This document shows, in pieces, positions 13,437 through 14,866 of a stretch of 14,866 nucleotides of DNA. Positions within the stretch are counted from its first letter, which is position 1, and each line of letters begins with the position of its first letter. Source of the DNA: Eubacterium sp. CAG:180 (GTDB lineage Bacteria; Bacillota; Clostridia; Oscillospirales; Acutalibacteraceae). The stretch lies in assembly GCA_000432435.1 (NCBI GenBank), contig HF993130.1, positions 40,692 through 55,557 on the forward strand, given 5' to 3'. The notes beneath the pieces were generated by a model that ran no database searches, was not told where the DNA came from, and saw only the letters and a program-made list of their open reading frames with translations. The position numbers were made by a program, and so were the translations under genes.

Positions 13437-13442
13437 TATAAT
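13437..13442 (+). promoter_or_regulatory. Possible -10 element for the TIM-barrel gene
   Basis: TATAAT at 13437-13442 lies 26 nt before the ATG. No good -35 hexamer is found at 17 nt, so the call is weak. Confidence 0.3.
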
Positions 13443-13467
13443 ATATTACGAAACGAGGAAAAAATCA

Positions 13468-14136
13468 ATGACAGAAGTAAAAGGTTTTTTGAGAGATTTC
13501 AGACTCAGCGTCCCCGAAGCTATTTATACCTGCAACGGGATTAAAATATGCGGCAGACGAATAAAATCGGTTCTGTTTTCAACCGATGTCAGCATAATAA
13601 GAAATTCCAACGCCGACGCGGTTATTGCCGTGTACCCGTTTACGCCGCAGCCTGTCATCACTCAGGCAGTAATGATGGCAGCGGACACGCCGGTATTTGT
13701 CGGAATAGGCGGCGGACTTACAAAGGGCGAGCGAGTTCTCGGCCTCGGCAGACACGCCGAATATCAAGGCGCGTTCGGCGTTGTTGTAAATGCACCGACG
13801 CCTAATTCAACCGTTAAGGAGCTTAAGGAGGCTCTTGACATACCGGTTATTGTCACCGTGGTTTCAGAGGAGGACGATATTGCCGGAAGACTTGAGGCGG
13901 GTGCGGAGATATTCAACGTATCCGCGGCGTCTAAAACTCCGGAGCTTATCGAAAAAATCCGCAAGAAATATCCCGATATACCGATAATGGCAACGGGCGG
14001 TCCCACAGACGAAACCATCAAGGCCACAATCGCCGCCGGCGCAAACGCCGTAACATGGACGCCGCCGACAAACGGAGAGGTCTTTAAAGACATTATGGAC
14101 GCTTACCGCAAGCACCAAGAGCACCCTACATATTAA
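13468..14136 (+). CDS. TIM-barrel phosphate-binding-fold protein of unknown function
   Basis: A 222-residue protein with the strand-glycine pattern of a ribulose-phosphate-binding TIM barrel: ADAVIAVYPF (49-58), TPVFVGIGGGLTKGERV (74-90), GAFGVVVNAPTPNS (101-114), PVIVTVVSEEDDIAGRLEAGAEIFNVSAA (126-154) and IPIMATGGPTDETIKATIAAGANAVTWTPPTNGE (171-204). The near-C-terminal ATGGPT and GANAVTWTPP turns resemble the phosphate-binding loops of this superfamily. Very similar proteins occur across Clostridia, usually named only as hydrolase, a label without experimental basis known to me. The N-terminus has CNGIKICGRRIKSVLFSTD (22-40), a conserved opening of this group. The start ATG 13468 follows GAGGAA by 7 nt. 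It ends 3 nt before the convergent trmL gene. Confidence 0.8.
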   Translation: MTEVKGFLRDFRLSVPEAIYTCNGIKICGRRIKSVLFSTDVSIIRNSNADAVIAVYPFTPQPVITQAVMMAADTPVFVGIGGGLTKGERVLGLGRHAEYQGAFGVVVNAPTPNSTVKELKEALDIPVIVTVVSEEDDIAGRLEAGAEIFNVSAASKTPELIEKIRKKYPDIPIMATGGPTDETIKATIAAGANAVTWTPPTNGEVFKDIMDAYRKHQEHPTY

Positions 14137-14139
14137 ACG

Positions 14140-14649
14140 TCACACATCCCACTCATAGTCGCGAAGTTTACCCTCGCACAGAAGCTTTGGGTAATTCCAT
14201 TGGCGTAAAACCTCGTACACACCTATCGCCACGGAATTTGAGAGATTTAGGCTGCGCGCGTCGGGGTTATTAAGCATAGGTATTCTCACAGAGGTCTGCG
14301 GATTATCGTGTAAAAGATTTTCCGGCAGGCCTTTTGTTTCCTTTCCGAAGAAAAGATATACATTGTCGGGATATTTTACATCGGTATGACGATGAGTCGC
14401 TTTTGTCGTGAAATAATAAAAGTTTCCGTTATCCGGATTTTTGCGAAAGAACTCTTCGAGGTTCTCATAATATGTTATATCCAAAAGGTGCCAATAATCG
14501 AGACCGGCACGCTTTAACTTCCTGTCGTCGATTTTAAAACCCATGGGGCCTACAAGGTGAAGTCTTGCGCCTGTCAGAGCGCACGTACGTGCCACGTTTC
14601 CGGTATTCTGCGGAATTTCCGGTTCGACCATAACCACATTCAATATCAT
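14140..14649 (-). CDS. trmL: tRNA (cytidine(34)-2'-O)-methyltransferase TrmL
   Basis: A 169-residue SPOUT-class methyltransferase, the usual single-domain TrmL length. It begins MILNVVMVEPEIPQNTGNVAR with the conserved EPEIPQNTGN motif (9-18). YLFFGKETKGLPENLL (98-113) and RIPMLNNPDARSLNLSNSVAIGVYEVLRQ (122-150) build the deep trefoil knot that binds S-adenosylmethionine. TrmL methylates the ribose of the wobble nucleotide in certain leucine tRNAs. The start ATG 14649 follows GGTGAT by 4 nt and restores the standard N-terminus; a longer frame from TTG 14667 adds only MKTVIK. It converges on the TIM-barrel gene with just 3 nt between stop codons and no terminator hairpin. Confidence 0.93.
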   Translation of the reverse strand: MILNVVMVEPEIPQNTGNVARTCALTGARLHLVGPMGFKIDDRKLKRAGLDYWHLLDITYYENLEEFFRKNPDNGNFYYFTTKATHRHTDVKYPDNVYLFFGKETKGLPENLLHDNPQTSVRIPMLNNPDARSLNLSNSVAIGVYEVLRQWNYPKLLCEGKLRDYEWDV

Positions 14650-14682
14650 TTTTATCACCGTTTTCAAAAAATTTCAAAAACA

Positions 14683-14707
14683 ATTTTACCATATTTTTCA
14701 AAAATAT
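14683..14707 (-). promoter_or_regulatory. Possible extended -10 promoter for trmL
   Basis: On the minus strand TGGTAAAAT (14691-14683) resembles an extended -10 element 34 nt before the ATG. The -35 region is poor. Just upstream, ATATTTTT-c-AAAAATAT (14691-14707) is a perfect A/T palindrome. Confidence 0.35.
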
Positions 14708-14783
14708 AAAGAACTAAACAGTATTTTTACCGTCCGTTTTGCACAAGATACTAATACAATCTTATAAAACGGAGGAAAAAATA

Positions 14784-14866
14784 ATGAATAACAATATGAA
14801 TTCGGCAATGAAAACAGTAGGCGTAAGTCTTGCCGTGGGAACGGCGGCCGCGGTAATGTCAACCGC
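14784..14866 (+). CDS. Start of an unrecognised small alanine-rich protein
   Basis: Only the first 27 codons are inside the window (MNNNMNSAMKTVGVSLAVG, then TAAAVMST). The ATG follows GGAGG by 8 nt, so it is a real gene start. The segment after residue 9 is small-residue rich and moderately hydrophobic and may be a membrane helix. No family can be named from so short a piece. It is divergent from trmL. Confidence 0.65.
   Translation, partial: MNNNMNSAMKTVGVSLAVGTAAAVMST

Noticed and set aside
14739..14768. Promoter TTGCAC-18-TATAAA for the gene at 14784
   Set aside because: The start of transcription would fall inside the ribosome binding site, leaving almost no leader; an alternative TACAAT at 14755 has no correctly spaced -35.

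Overview
The window looks like chromosome of an endospore-forming clostridial Firmicute, probably a gut Oscillospiraceae/Ruminococcaceae-type organism. The reasons are a full-length pro-sigma-K gene, a queT transporter behind a preQ1-type leader, a GH95 alpha-L-fucosidase, AGGAGG-type ribosome binding sites with frequent TTG/GTG starts, and sigma-A promoters of the TTGACA-17-TATAAT kind. The species cannot be fixed from sequence reading alone.

Layout. 1-3656 (minus): the start of a CNNM/DUF21 (HlyC/CorC-type) membrane protein with its own promoter, then an operon of a GH95 fucosidase followed by a ketopantoate-reductase-family dehydrogenase. 3689-4474: a divergent promoter region; queT reads right behind a compact preQ1-like riboswitch and ends at an intrinsic terminator. 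4514-7369 (plus): a tight operon of OmpR-type response regulator, HAMP/HisKA sensor kinase and a ComF-type phosphoribosyltransferase.

7370-11930 is an accessory stretch, visibly richer in A+T, made of unrecognised envelope proteins. It holds a 41-bp direct repeat (7474 and 9054) flanking 1.54 kb. Inside are an orphan promoter/terminator pair about 190 nt apart, a small membrane protein apparently broken at a T7 run, and a lipoprotein. Beyond a bidirectional terminator lie two minus-strand genes (a membrane-anchored propeller-like protein and a three-helix membrane protein) under a consensus promoter. Next comes a minus-strand unit with promoter, ribosome binding site, a frame-broken ~40-residue glycine-rich hydrophobic peptide, and a 99-residue three-helix membrane protein translationally coupled to it. 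This resembles a bacteriocin- or toxin-like peptide with an immunity protein, which is the most speculative but most interesting reading.

11935-14866: sigK (plus) converges on a free-standing 5S rRNA gene (minus) with its own A/T-rich upstream region and promoter. A perfect palindrome encoding the last sigK codons is also a terminator hairpin for the 5S strand. Then come a flavin-reductase-like protein (minus), a TIM-barrel protein of unknown function (plus), trmL (minus), and the start of an unrecognised alanine-rich protein (plus). No tRNA, CRISPR array, transposase or integrase was seen. No single complete new system is proven; the candidates are in the findings.
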